Source of the DNA: Cunninghamia lanceolata
Lineage: Eukaryota > Streptophyta > Pinopsida > Cupressales > Cupressaceae
Assembly (NCBI GenBank): GCA_027924645.1
Contig: BSBN01000140.1
Location: 13,646,501-13,710,500 of the forward strand
DNA length: 64,000 bases
Reading direction: 5' to 3'
Part shown: in pieces, positions 33,090 to 45,758 of the stretch
Layout of the letters: each line of letters begins with the position of its first letter
Position numbering within the stretch: position 1 is the stretch's first letter
Translations under genes and position numbers: made by a program
The notes under the pieces: model-generated
Seen by the model: the letters and a program-made list of their open reading frames with translations, nothing else
Told to the model about the DNA's origin: nothing
Databases searched by the model: none

Positions 33090-34574
33090 CAACTTCTCAC
33101 AAGTCATTTTCATCATCCAATTCCATGCAAAGTTACCATGCCAAAATCACCTTTGAGTAGATAGTGAGTTGCACAAGTAAGGAGCATTTCACATTTGAAT
33201 CTATAGTCTAGGGATAATCTTGGTCTTGGGAGCTTCTTTTGGGTGCAAAGGCTCCTTCTTCCCTTGATGGGATTAGGTTATGTTTTATGAGGTATAATCT
33301 TGTGTTTCATTTGCATTTGATTTAGTGTTTTGCCTTCATTGCATTTACCTAATCTACATTGGCATGCCCGGTGGGACCCACAAGGTCCAATCTAATCTTT
33401 GTTTGTGAGTTTTTGTGTTAGTATCTGACTTTTGTAGGTTCAGCGCTATTCAACCGTTGCAGTGGCACCATCACTACCGTCTTTCAGTGCTATTCCTCTT
33501 TTAACGCTATCTCTGCGCAATTTTCTTTTAGATACTAACCCTAATCAGGTGTTGTGTTTTTTTCTTTTCCTATTTTTTTCTGTGTTATTTGCTCTTTGTT
33601 TTGTAGGAAAACTAGGAATTACAGGGGGAGGTTATGGCAAATTTTTGAAATAAATGACAAAGCAACACCAGTTCCCCATTTTGACGCCATCCTTCAGATT
33701 AGCGCCATCTATGTTTTCCCTGAATTTACAAACACCACACAGTGGCACCTTAACTACAACTAATCATCACTATCCTCTGTATTAATGCCTAACTTAGGAT
33801 TTATTAGTGCTAAATACTGTATCAACACCATTATTTTCATTAGCGCTATCGTAAAGTTTTATTAGCGCCATAAAATATTTTAGCACCTTCTTTCATAAGT
33901 CAGGTTGTTCTGCCCGCAGTGGCCCCTGTACATGTCTAGTTTAGCGCTATTTCGGTAATTTGCTTTTCTGTCTGTTTTAGGTACTGCGGATACTAACACA
34001 ACTCTTTTTGCAGGATGGTTTGTTGATTAGTTAGCAAATATTTCAATGTGGAAACTAAAATGAACCGTTTTTTTTGCTTTGTTAGGTCTTAAACAACATT
34101 TCAATTTGGTGTTTTAAAAATTAATCCAAACAACTCCTTGATTGAAGTGTGTGTGTGATCATAACATTTATTTTGGTGCTCTAAAATATACTTCTTTTGT
34201 GTGTCAACAAACAAACAATCAAACACTTCAATTTGGGCTATAAAAAGAACCACAAATTGCATACATCATTAGATAAAAAGAACAACAAACTTGCATTTCC
34301 ACGCATCTAATCAAGACAATCTAACACTTGTGTGAAGTGTCTTTGTGATTGTGTCAAGTAGAGTGAGAAGTGTATGCTCTTCCCTCGCACCCTCTGGTGA
34401 TCTTGGGAATCAAAAACTTCTCATAACACTTTGCATTAATCATCCCCCATCTAATCCAAAGATCTAAAATTGAACCATGTTGAGTGTGATATAATCATAG
34501 GGAACACGTATGCTCTCTCCTCGCATCTTTGTATGAACTTGGGGATCAAAAGTGTTTTCATGATTGTATTGCTT

Positions 34575-35095
34575 TTGTAATCCTTACAGGGCCTGCCACC
34601 CCGCTTTGAAAGGTGGGAACGACCCAAGCGGCATCAAGCTAAAGCCAAGCTCTTCCAAGCTGCTATATAAAATAAGGCGTTTGGGACGAAAGTCTCAAGC
34701 GATAGGTGTTGTTTTGTTATACCGACAGCCAAACTCCCTATAAACCCTCCAAGGCACAACCCTTGGAGGCTGGGAGACTCCATAACAGAGAGTAGCGCTG
34801 CCGCACGTATAACCACCTGAACAAATGCCCTTACTACGAGTCATTGTTTTAGCAAGCCAAAATCCTTCTATTTGTTGAAGCAGAGGGCAAAACCCTTGAA
34901 GCGGCCCCGATTCATGTGGTTCTTAGCCGAGGTAGCAGGGACAATCTAAAGGTTTGGTGAGGGACAAGCCTTATAAGAAACCTGGATCTTGGTATGCATG
35001 AGAAGTGTGTGCAATTGTAAGGAGGAGCCGGTGCTACCAAGATCCTGGAGCTACCCACTTTGAATAGGCGCAGCTAGGGGATTCAACAAATATTG
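34575..35095 (+). ncRNA. Candidate structured RNA segment in the element E leader
   Basis: Within 520 bases several stems are visible. One 10-bp stem with two G-U pairs is closed by a GAAA tetraloop (34,678-34,701). A 9-bp perfect stem has a 6-base loop (34,746-34,769). Arms 34,984-34,994 and 35,035-35,045 pair over 11 bases. Shorter stems are 34,596-34,600/34,612-34,616 and 34,627-34,632/34,659-34,664. Base composition differs from the AT-rich flanks. A role in packaging, dimerisation or internal initiation is possible. It does not show the core of a hammerhead ribozyme. No second copy is in the window to test covariation. Confidence 0.45.
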
Positions 35096-35233
35096 TCACA
35101 TTCTCACCTTAGGTTGTAAAAAAGTGCTTGTTTTAAACAAAATCATATGTCATATCACAAACAAAAATCATTGCTCGTTTTGCGTTCAAATGTATGTTAA
35201 AGTGCTTTGATTTTTCACAAACAAATTGCCAAG

Positions 35234-35690
35234 AGACAAAATAAATCAGTTGATCACGCTCCAAATAAACAGATCCAAAAATTTGCCATCAGAAATCTAT
35301 CAAACCCTATTTCAGTGCCATATCTATCTGATTGTAGCGCCTTTTCATCCGTGGATTGGTGCTATTTTTAGATTGATGTGCTTGCAACAGTACAAAGTAG
35401 TTTGTCACACTCCAAACAACTAGATCCAAAATTTTGCCTGCAGAAATCTGTCAAACCCTGTTTCAGCGCCATATCTGTCTGATTGTAGCACCTTTTCATC
35501 CATGGATTGGTGCTATTTTTAGATTGACGTGCCTGTGACAGAACAAATTAGTCAGTCACATTCCAAAACAACCAGATCCAAAATTTTGCCTGCAGAAAAT
35601 TATTTAACCTGTTTCAGTGCCATATCTGTCTGATTGTAGCGCTATTTCACTCGTGGATTGGCGCTATCTTTAGATTGACTTGCCTGAAAC
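35234..35690 (+). repeat. Three 151-bp tandem repeats in the element E leader
   Basis: Units start at about 35,234, 35,389 and 35,540. Each has the words atccaaaa-ttttgcc, aaatctgtcaaaccctgtttcag and ctgattgtagcgc, and ends with ttagattga. They are about 85% alike. Confidence 0.85.
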
Positions 35691-36482
35691 AAAGACCCAT
35701 TTAGTTGTGATCTACACCCTCTGCTCCGCCATAATCCATATCCATCTCACAGAAATCCATCAATAATCCAGCCATTTTCTTCAAAAAAATTTTCCAACTT
35801 TCACCTTCTTTTTGACCTTAGAGAATCAATCACCACCATTGTTGGACCCCTTTGATACATCATTATTGGCCCAAATACATATCTATCCATCCCTAATTCA
35901 ATCCTTTTGCATATCTCCTTGGACTAAGACAAATCATTTCAAAAAAGTCCACATCCAAATCAAAAAGCCATCAACAAATCATCAACCAAAGCTTGTCATC
36001 CTTTTGAGCCAAAGTTAGATCTAGATCTTATCATTAACATCACATTTTCCTTGAAAAGTCATTAGTCTACATTTCAAGAGAAACAAATCACCTCTCTTTG
36101 CATAAGGTCATTAGTCTACCCCAAACAAAGAAAATTGTCATCCTTTTTGTGCCAAATCACAATCTAGATCTTATCCAAAAGCTCAATTCAAAAAACATCA
36201 ACAACATCATCCTCACCATCCTAAATCAATCAAAAAATCAAAAACATCACAATTTCAAATTCCTTTCTCATCATCCATCTTTGGTCCAAAATTTGTGCAA
36301 AAAAATCAATATCACCCATTCATATCACCCTTAGGAGAAAACCCTTGGAAAAACATATCGATCTTCACCATACCCTTCTACTCCATCTCACTACCACATC
36401 CATCTTTGGGTCCAACAAAATCAATCTGATTCTCTAAGGTCTCCATCTCATCCCACGTCTAGAAAATCAAATCCATACGTGT

Positions 36483-38864
36483 ATGCCCACCATGAGATCA
36501 CAACACAAAAGGAATCAAGAAATGGCAGAACGATGGCCCTTTGGCATGCCTAACACCAACAATAGCAACATACCCATTTATCAAACATACAATCCACCTA
36601 CATATTCCTTCATCCCCCCATTTGGTGCCAATGACCCTTTTCACTTCTTACCACAAGCACCAACACCACCACCACCACCACAAAATGTCCCCACCATATC
36701 CCAAGATGACCTAGATGTCTTGAGCTTCATGCAAGATGCCGATAATATGGACCTACTTGATAAAGTCCTAAGATCGGACCCAAAGAGATATCTTTACCAT
36801 CTTCTCAAGCTTGGTGCTCAACTTCCCCCCATCACAACATCATCACAACCATCCACTTCTACAATTGTCCCTACCACATCAAATACCCAAGCATCTACAT
36901 CACATACCCAACCCACCATCTCTCAAACGTCAACACCTAACATATCTACCACCTCCACAATCTCAACCGCCACCACATCTACAATTTCCACATCCACTGC
37001 TATGCCTAACATCTCCCAACCTATCATCACTTCTACTACCACAACAACCGTCAATCCTTCTGGTTCACACATCACCATGGGTATACAAGGCAACGTCACG
37101 CAAGAAAGTACCTCCACAAGTGTGCCCCCACTAAACCCACACACCCTTGCATACCTACGACAACTATTCTCACAACAATCTCACAACACATCTAACCAAT
37201 CCAACATACACATACCCAACGTCAATCCCATAAGTCAACATAATCCCAATTCCCAAATACCCTCACATATTCTCCAACAACTCTACGCGCACCAACAATA
37301 GCAGGCACTAATCAATCCAAACCCCAACCTACAACACCAACATCTCAACCAAACCAATCCCCAACATCAACTCCCGCCCCATCTCCAACATCTCAACCAA
37401 ACCAATCCCCAACATCAACTCCTGCCCCATCTCCAATATCTCACCAACCAACAACCCTACACATTTCAACCACAACAACCACAGGATTTCAACACCGTCC
37501 TACAAAGCTTAATCCAAAAGGTGGATGACCTACAAACTGGGGGTAAATGAAAATACTATTCTTTCGAGGATATTTGCCCCTACCCATTTGACTGCACCTT
37601 GTACATGCCCCCTTTCCCTAAAAACTTTGAAACGCCAAAATTTGACAAATACAAGGGAAAGGACGATCCTAGAGACCACCTAAGGGAATTCTACATTGCT
37701 TGCCTTGAAGTCTCTCACAACGACACATATCTTATGAGACTCTTCCCAAGAAGTCTTGGCGGCCAAGCCGCTGAATGGTTTGCCCATCTTCCACCTGGAA
37801 TTCAAACATTTCCTAAGCTTGCGGAGAAGTTTGTCAACCACTTCTCCTACAACTTTGAACATGAGGTGTCTATGACCGACCTTTGTAACACCAAACAAAA
37901 GAACGGCGAAGCTTTCACTTCTTTCCTACAAAGGTGGAGGGGCCTAGCAAGCAAGCTCCCACGGCCTATTCCTGAAAAACAACTTGTCACCATGTTTGTG
38001 GCCAATCTCAATCAGGAACTAGGATTTCACTTACAGATTCTTTGCGCATCCACCTTTGAAGAGGTTATCGACAAAGGCACCACTGTTGAACGAGCCCTCA
38101 TTGCCAAGGGTTCCATCAAACTTTATGATCCCAAATCCAACAACAACAACAATAACAACAATCACAAAACCAATCAGAACACCCCCAATACCAATAACAA
38201 TACCAACACGCAATCTAATGATAAATCACGTTATTGGGGGAAGAACAAGAATAATCTAAATGACAGCATCACTGATGTGAAGGCCGTCCAACACATCTAA
38301 AACCACACACCTGCACACATGAATGCAACAAATGCCAATAACCAAAGAGGACCAAATAAACCATACAAACCTCGTCGAAATTTCACACTATTAGCAGAAC
38401 CTATTGAGGACATCCTCGATAGATGTCTCAAGCAAGGAGAAATCACACTCCCACCTGTTAGACCACGCCAAGACAATGACCTCAAGGCAGCATGGTATAA
38501 TGAAAATGACTATTGTGAATACCACCGTGTGGCAGGTCATAAGACAGCTGATTGTATGCAATTAAAACATTGCATCCAAGACCTAATAGATCAAAATCTC
38601 GTCAACCTCGAGCACAATGCACAGCCATCACCAAATGCCAATCTTGGAGCTTACAAGGATCCTTTGACCAACCATAACAAAGCTTCATCATCCAATCAAG
38701 CATACAATGTCACTCCACCACCCACACACTACGATTCCATTGTCGGTCGCATCGGAACCCTCATCCCACTACGTCAACACAATCACCATTCGGGCACAAG
38801 CACTCGATTGCGCCGTAACAACCCGTCGAGGCTATGTCTCAATCCACACTACCCCTCCCACTAA
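36483..38864 (+). pseudogene. Element E gag
   Basis: ATG at 36,483 opens a frame with in-frame stops at 37,299 (TAG), 37,548 (TGA) and 38,298 (TAA). The N-terminal 370 codons are Pro/Thr/Gln/His-rich low-complexity sequence. The gypsy gag core follows at 37,600-38,110 (DDPRDHLREFY, GQAAEWFAHLP, FTSFLQRWRGLASKLP), then an Asn-rich linker. A Tat-type knuckle-like motif CEYHRVAGHKTADC lies at about 38,515-38,560. The protein would form the particle shell and bind RNA. After about 38,750 the coding sense passes to the next frame (protease). The stop at 37,299 sits in a Gln run and may come from CAG. Confidence 0.87.
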
Positions 38865-40644
38865 ATTGAAACCCCCATCCACATCTGATCCCCTCCCCCC
38901 TCGTCCAAACACCCGTCCATCACCCAACACTCGATATAACCTCCTAGACCATCTAGGAAAGACACCCGCGCAAATCTCCATCCTTGAGCTGCTTCTCACA
39001 TCACCCTACCACAAGGACATTCTTGACAAAGCCCTTTTGGAAACACAAGTTCCTGCAAACTTGGATGTCAATCAATTTCAAGCCATGGTCGGCCATATTG
39101 CTACACCACACCATATCACGTTTTCTGAAAAAGATCTCCCTGCTTCCGAACACCTACATAATGATGCACTACACATCGAGGTCCGCATTCACAAACACAC
39201 CATTAAAAGGGTCCTAATAGATGGTGGTTCCGGCCTAAATATATGCACTCTAAAATTCTTAAAACACTTGGGGTACTCAGATGTGGTTGTGGATGCTAGC
39301 GAGTGCATAACAATCAAAGGATATGATGACACCGAGAGACTATCCGAAGGCACCATAAAGCTCCCTATTCAAGTGGGATAGAAAATCCTTGAAACCAAAT
39401 GTCAGGTTCTGGATCTTGACCTCCCTTATAACATTCTTCTCGGCCGCCCATGGATCCATGCCATGCAAGCTGTCCCCTCCACTTTCCATCAATGTCTCAA
39501 ATTCCCCCACAACGGCACTGATGTCACTATTTATGCCGATCCTCATCCCTTCCAATACTACAGTTTTCTGGAAGGACACAACCAAACCTTCTGTCCATAT
39601 AATAAAGCCACCACCCAAATCACCCCAACAACTTCCACCTCATACATCGACCCTGCCAACATCGCCACCACTTCATCCCAAACACCTTCATCACCTGAGG
39701 TCAAGATCAAGATCAGCAACCAAGGCTATGGGGAATACAACCTTCACGGCACCTTTTCCATGGGCTTATTACCCACTCCTAAGACATTTGGCACTCCGCA
39801 CACAAAGGCAGCTGACACAGTCATCATCAAATACAAACGCTCGCCCATCTTTGAGAAAAAACACCTTCTAGATCAGGACATACATGAAGATATTTCATCC
39901 TGGATTTACAAGGACGAGGAAATAGAACAAGACATCCCCACCATCCCAACAAACAGTTACGGCAAAGGTTCTGAGATAGTCAAAAGCATGGGTTACAAAG
40001 GACAAGGCGGCATTGGCCTTCATGAACAGGGGATTATAGAACCACTACAAGCAACAAGAAACCCCTATACTCAAGGGTTAGGGTATGGTCAAACACAACG
40101 CATCCTTAATACCGGCAAATGTATCTTAGCCGAGTTTGCTCCAATTTCTCTAAACGTTGACTATATCAATGAAATGGACCTACAAGACTCCTTTAGTGAC
40201 TTTGCTGATTTCTTCGCCTCCTCCATTTGCACCATCTACTCCGTCACTACTCTCGCCTCATCATCCAATGACCTACCATTAGTGTACCTTGACCTCATCG
40301 ACTGGGACCAACGAGGACCTCCTATTTTTGATATCGCACCTAATGATGAAGCCATTGCTGAAATGATGGGAGTAAGAGATAATTTCCCCTTGGGAGATCA
40401 CAAAGCTGGATACATTATGGAACTCAATCCGGTTGCCTATTTTGGGGAGACAACCCCTGCTTCTAGTCACAAAAATACAAAAACAACAAAAGGATCTGAT
40501 GGTGAAAATTGTTCCACGGCAGTATTAGATCATAAAAAAGTAAAAATAAATGACGTATTCCCTGGTGAAAACCTCCATGAGGTGCCAGCGGATGGAAGCA
40601 TGGGGCTCCCTGAAATATCTTGGTTGAACCAGCTCAGGAAATGA
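38707..40644 (+). pseudogene. Element E protease with G-patch domain
   Basis: Frame +1 relative to gag, with one TAG at 39,379-39,381. The retropepsin active site reads VLIDGGSG with Asp at 39,220-39,222 and the flap/end motif NILLGRPWIH at about 39,430. Some 170 codons later (39,955-40,089) a G-patch domain is seen, with the glycine pattern GKGSEIVKSMGYKGQGGIG and a second GLGYG end. G-patch domains bind RNA and are known next to retropepsins in some retroelements. The remaining part is a linker of unknown role. The open frame runs out at 40,644, where RT begins in another frame. Confidence 0.82.
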
Positions 40645-41440
40645 ATCTAGGGAGAGAGGAAGAGCCGAAAATCACATATCGAGCAGAATCCCTCAGCCTG
40701 TTCGAACAAGAAGACTTCTTGGCATTCTTTACACGCAGAAATCACAACTTTGCATGGACCTACGCAGATATGCCTGGGCTAGATCCTGCCTTGGTTGTTC
40801 ATCATCTTGCAGTGTGTCCTAATGCCAAACCAGTGAAACAGAAGCTTCGAAAGATGAATCCTCAAGTGGCCCTTCTTGTCAAAGCAGAGCTCAAAAATTT
40901 ACTAGATGTGGGGTTCATACATCCAATTGATTATCCTGAATGGGTTTCGAATCTAGTACCTGTTGCTAAACTAGATGGCAGAATCCGCTGTTGCACTGAC
41001 TTCAGAGACCTCAATAAAGGCTTGCCCAAAAGATGACTTCCCGCTTCCCAACATTGACATGATCATGGATCTTACTGCAGGGCATGAGATGCTATCTCTC
41101 ATGGATGGCTTTTCAGGATACAATCAAATCAAAATTGCCGAAGAAGATTAGCACAAAACATCCTTTATATGCCCATGGGGAACATACTGTTGGGTAATAA
41201 TGTCGTTCGGCCTAAAGAATGCAGGAGCTACTTATCAACGAGCAATGACTATCATCTTCCATGACCTCTTTCACCACATCATGGAGGACTACATTGATGA
41301 CTTACTTGGAAAATCAAAGACCAGAGAAGAACACTTAGACGTGCTAGCCAAGATCTTTGACAGGCTAGAGCAATATAATGTTCGTCTAAATCCAAAAAAG
41401 TGTGTCTTTGTCGTCACTTCAGGCAAATTGTTGGGATAAA
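40620..41440 (+). pseudogene. Element E reverse transcriptase
   Basis: The N-terminal part (40,620-41,036) has CRNAKPVKQ-like and KAELKNLLDVGFI motifs and CTDFRDLNK. A one-base shift at about 41,030 moves the sense to the frame that holds PLPNIDMIMD, LMDGFSGYNQI, a stop at 41,149-41,151, MSFGLKNAGATYQRAM and YIDDLLGKS with the Asp pair at 41,296-41,301. Both catalytic Asp are present. The thumb region continues to a TAA at 41,437-41,439. RT is broken by one frameshift and at least two stops. Confidence 0.87.
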
Positions 41441-42520
41441 TAGTCTCCAGATGAGGAATCGAGGTGGACCCGGTGAAAGTCAAAGCTATTACTGAAATGC
41501 CACCTCCTAAAACGTTGAAACAACTGAGAAGCCTGCAGGGTAAACTACAGTCTATTCACTGATTTATTGCTCAACTTGCCGACAAATGCCAACTATTCCA
41601 GCATCTCCTCAAGAAAGATACGGCTTTCACCTGGACTACTTAGTGTTAGGATGCCTTCAACCAACTAAAAGCATATCTGGCTAATCCCCCTATTCTATCT
41701 CCACCAAGACATGGAGAGCCCCTCCTCTTGTATATCTCCGCGACTAACACAACAATTGGGGCTTTGTTAGCACAACATGATGAGAAGGGGAAGGAAAGAA
41801 ACATCTACTACATCATCCGTACCTTGATTTCCTATGAGCTTAACTACACACAAATTGAACGAGCATGCCTTGCCCTGGTCTTCACATCACAAAAATTAAG
41901 ACATTATATGCTCAATCACAAGACTAAGCTCATTGCTAAGATCGACCCACTCAAATATTTGCTAAACAAAGCAGCTCTCACTGGAAGGATGGCAAAATGG
42001 GTCATGATTCTCACCGAATTCGACATAGAATACACAGAGAGAAAGGCAATCAAAGGACAAGTCATAGCAGATCAGCTGTCTGAGGCACCTATTCAGGCAG
42101 AACATCCTACAATAGTAGAATTTCTAGACGAGGCCATCTTGACAATCACACCAGTTGCAAATACATGGAAGATGTATTTTGATGGATCCTACACTCAGAG
42201 GCTCGGGGGCAGGCATCCTGTTTGTTACCCCTCAAGGTGACACAATCCCTAAATCATTCAAAATCACATTTCCATGCACCAATAATGTAGCAGAATATGA
42301 GGCCCTCATCACAGGTCTCTGAATGGCCATCCAATGGAAAATAGAAAAACTAACTGTGTATGGCGACTCTCAACTAGTCATTAGGCAAGTGAATAATGAA
42401 TATAAAACCAAGGACGATAAGCTCCTTCCCTATAAGAAGATGGTCGATGACTTTAAAGATTATTTTGGTGACATCCACTTTGAGTAGATCCCAAGGTTAA
42501 ACAACAAAGTGACAGATGCC
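41441..42520 (+). pseudogene. Element E RNase H and second (archaeal-type) RNase H domain
   Basis: After several stops (41,563; 41,641) a 170-codon open part (41,728-42,240) holds the first RNase H, with LLYISATN in place of the usual acidic start, then ELNYTQIERACLAL. A second domain starts with MYFDGSYT (Asp at 42,181), continues after a frameshift at about 42,205 with NNVAEYEALI and has YGDSQLVI at about 42,360. A tandem second RNase H of archaeal type is a diagnostic trait of Tat elements. Changed acidic residues suggest the first domain is a connection-like, inactive one. Confidence 0.8.
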
Positions 42521-43915
42521 ATGGCCACCATCGGATCTCTGGTTGACATGAAGCAAGGTAGCAAGAAATGTGAATTCCTGATCGAAGAGCTCCCCATCCT
42601 AGCATATGACATTCCCCAATCTGAACTAGTGTCCGAAATCGTTGGTCCTCTATCCCCCTGGTATCAGGAAACCTACCTCTACCTTCATGATAACATCCTC
42701 CCCAATAACCTATCCCCATCACAGAAAAAATCCTTCATCCATCGTGCCTCCGTTTTCATCCTTGTAGGTGACACCCTCTACAAAAGTAGTCTTGATGGAA
42801 CGCTTCTACGATGTTTAGACTCTAGGGAAGCTGAGGTAGCTTTGGAAGAGGTACACGCAGGTATTTGTGGGGCACATTGAAATGGACTAGCTCTTTCTAA
42901 AAAGATCTTGAGGACTGGTTATTATTGGCCCCCCATGGACAAAGATGCACATCAGTTTATCAAAAAATGCCTCCCATGTCAACAGCACAACGATCTCATC
43001 CATGCCCTAGCACAGAAGCTGCAACCAATCACAACACCATGGCCTTTCTCACAGTGGGGACTCGACCTCGTAGGGAAAATCCATCCTTCATCTTCGAACG
43101 GCCATAAATTCATAATCACTGCTACCGAATACTTCACAAAGTGGGTGGAAGCAATACCACTCACCTTCACCATAGGCATCCAAATCTCCAAGTTCATTCT
43201 CCACTACATCATCTGTTGCTACGGTATCCCCCATTCCATTATCACTGATAATGGGAAGCCATTCAAAAACCAAGAAGTTCGCACTTTGTGCGAAAAGTTT
43301 GACATCAAACACCAATTCTCCACGCCATATTACCCCCAAGGAAATGGTCAAGCAGAGGCTTCTAATAAAACCATCCTTCGTATCTTAAAAAAGACAGTCA
43401 ATGAAGCTAGCTGCGACTGGCACATCCAACTCAACCCCGCCCTATGGGCTTACCGCACCAGCATCCGCACTCCTACTGGACCCACTCCATACTCACTAGT
43501 ATTCAGATCAGAAGCCATTTTACCTATAGAGATCGAGCTCCCATCCCTCCGAGTATCATTGCAAAACATTACCTCTAATGAAGACTATCGTGTCGCAAGG
43601 TTGCATCAACTTGAATTATTGGATGAGAAACACCTGAATGCATTAAATCACTTACAGGCATACCAAAACCACCTTAGAAGAAGCTACAACAAAAAGATCA
43701 GAACCAGAAAGTTTGAGGTCGGTGACCTGGTCCTAATGGAAAATTAGAAGACCCTGCAAGAGCGTCCGAAGCAAGGAAAGTTTGAACCTAATTGGCTTAG
43801 ACCTTATGTCATCACTGCTGACTATGGGTCGAGAGCTTATCAGCTTGCAACACCCGAGGGGCAGCCTCTAGATGAGCCGATGAACACTTTGCATCTCAAG
43901 CGCTTCTATGCATAA
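42521..43915 (+). pseudogene. Element E integrase
   Basis: H/C zinc finger from about 42,850 (HAGICGAH, then CLPCQ at 42,968) with a TGA between (42,879). The core has catalytic Asp at 43,064 (WGLDLVG), Asp at 43,247 (ITDNGKPF) and Glu at 43,355 (GQAEASNK); the last two keep the 35-residue spacing. A C-terminal domain follows (KFEVGDLVL at 43,710, a TAG at 43,746, LRPYVITAD), ending RFYA-stop at 43,915. No chromodomain. It inserts the DNA copy and makes the 5-bp duplication seen at both ends of E. The triad is intact but at least two stops break the frame. Confidence 0.87.
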
Positions 43916-44265
43916 CCCATCTGGTACCACAAGTCAAAAAATAAAAAAAATACAAAAAAATAAAAAACCAAAAAAACCAAAAAATCAAGAAAAATCAGAG
44001 TGCAATAAAAACTTCCAATGGTGAAAATCACCTCGGTGATGCCTTGGATAAGTACCATGGTGAAAACCTATTTTAGGCGCCATGCGTAGTAGCCGGTTCT
44101 ACCATCTAATAAGTCCTCTTTCCATCATAACACTCCATACCCACACATCCCATGGCTTGAAATTCTGAAACCTCAAGTTTGTTCGCCTATTCTGCCCTAC
44201 CTCACCAACCCACAACTCCATCCATGGAACAAGGATCCTTGTAAGCTCTCCTTTGTATAGTTCAT

Positions 44266-44423
44266 AAAATCAGAAAATCCAAAAACATCATAAAATCAGA
44301 AAATCCAAAAACATCATAAAATCAGAAAATCTAAAGACATCATAAAATTAGAAAATCCAAAAACATCATAAAATCAAAAAATCCAAAAACATCATAAAAA
44401 AATAGAAAATCCAAAAATAATCC
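44266..44423. repeat. 26-bp tandem repeat, about 6 copies
   Basis: Units of the type aaaatcagaaaatccaaaaa followed by catcat, with a few base changes per copy. The last unit is irregular. Confidence 0.9.
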
Positions 44424-45758
44424 CCCCATGCCTCAATCTCATATCCCATCACGATCATCTAAACACACATCAACCCTCATCACATCCCATCGCAAACCAT
44501 TCCCACATCATCAAGTCTTGCCAGAACTACATATTCATTTCACCCGCATCTTAAAAGTACCTTGATCCCATGGACACAGGGTATGTAGGCAGTCTGGAAT
44601 ACGAAGGATGTTTCCAGTACTCAGGTATCTAAGATGCACCCATCCCACCCATTGGGATGGTTCCCACTCATTGAGCTTTCTAGATCTACGAAACGATACG
44701 CATGCTACGTATACCATTGAAACATGGTCCCTCGTGCAAAAATCATCAAGCAATATACCAACTACAATTTTCCATTTGGCCCGAATGTTCTTTTGCCCAT
44801 CTTCCAAAACTCTCCAATCAAAACAAATATGCGTCCTAGGATATGTCTTTCCTATAATGGACAAAAAAATCTATCATTCTATCATCACGTCTCTTGGCAA
44901 GAGCACACAAAGGCTATTTGTATCTTTCATTGGTCTTTTTGCTTATTGATTTGTATCTTTTTGTCTCACTCCAAGTAATCTCCAAAGCTACCTTGATCTC
45001 ATTATATCATGGTACGTAGCAGATAGCCCTTGCAGTAGACATAGTCATTGTTTTGGTATGCTGTGCTTGTGGGGTTGTTTTCATTACTCCAAGAATAGTA
45101 TTCATATCTTGAAGTCTAGGTCGGTTCTAGCATGAAGTGTCCTATTTGCATCTACAGGCATCAACACCTTAGATGCATTATTCACACTCACTACTATGAG
45201 TCCCCTTCCTTCACTAGACAAGATTATACTACCTTGGGCATGCATGAAATCAACCTATTGTTTGTGGGTCTAGTCCATGCAATCGTTGGATATACATCAT
45301 CACCTAGGTCATTTCATACCTTTGTGAACTATATCCTACATTGCTACATTAAACTAAGAAATGCTCTCAATTAATTTTGTGCAAACTACTATTACTAGCT
45401 CACAATCATCTTCCTAATCACTCAGTCAACTATCCCATATCAGCCTAGATTTGATAAACACTTTTCAACCCCCCACCCCACAATCTAACTAACCTCATCT
45501 TCCCACCATCTCTCCACCTAACACATCTTGAACCAACCCAAACCCCCCCTCAATGACGTGGTGTCTTCTGACCTAGCAAGCCTCTAATCTCCCCACCGCC
45601 ATCCCCTAGATGCTCCCACCCCTATCATCCCCATCACCTAACCCGCTCTCCCACAGTCTCACCCCTCAGGGTCCTTATAAGGAACATCATGTGTATCAGG
45701 ACTAGGCCATCTCATCTATCACCTAGTGTGCATACCACCTATCACCTAAACTGCATTT

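Larger units (their letters stand above)
32250..33358 (+). repeat. Element E 5' LTR (1109 bp)
   Basis: It runs TGTAGA to TCTACA, a perfect 6-bp terminal inverted repeat. U3 is rich in aattaatt words and holds a 12-bp perfect hairpin (32,325-32,352). TATAAATA is at 33,082-33,089. A 71-codon frame (32,945-33,160) is present in both LTRs only because they are near-identical. Confidence 0.95.
33359..36482 (+). other. Element E 5' leader (3.1 kb, non-coding)
   Basis: No gene is seen. It opens with a possible but unassigned primer site (ttggcatgcccggtggg). 33,440-33,960 repeats words of the type (t/a)agcgc(t/c)at many times. 34,575-35,095 is more GC-rich and strongly structured. 35,234-35,690 holds three 151-bp repeats. 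35,750-36,480 is C/A-rich and leads into gag. Confidence 0.7.

Noticed and set aside
32945..33160. 71-codon frame in the E LTR, repeated at 50,592-50,807
   Set aside because: It spans the promoter region of the LTR, and its conservation only reflects recent LTR identity.
34575..35095. Hammerhead ribozyme or group II intron in the E leader
   Set aside because: The ctgatga...gaaa core of a hammerhead and the conserved group II domain V pattern were not found, in spite of the GAAA tetraloop.
36923..37144. 73-codon minus-strand Val-rich frame
   Set aside because: It is the complement of the Thr/Ser-rich low-complexity part of the E gag.
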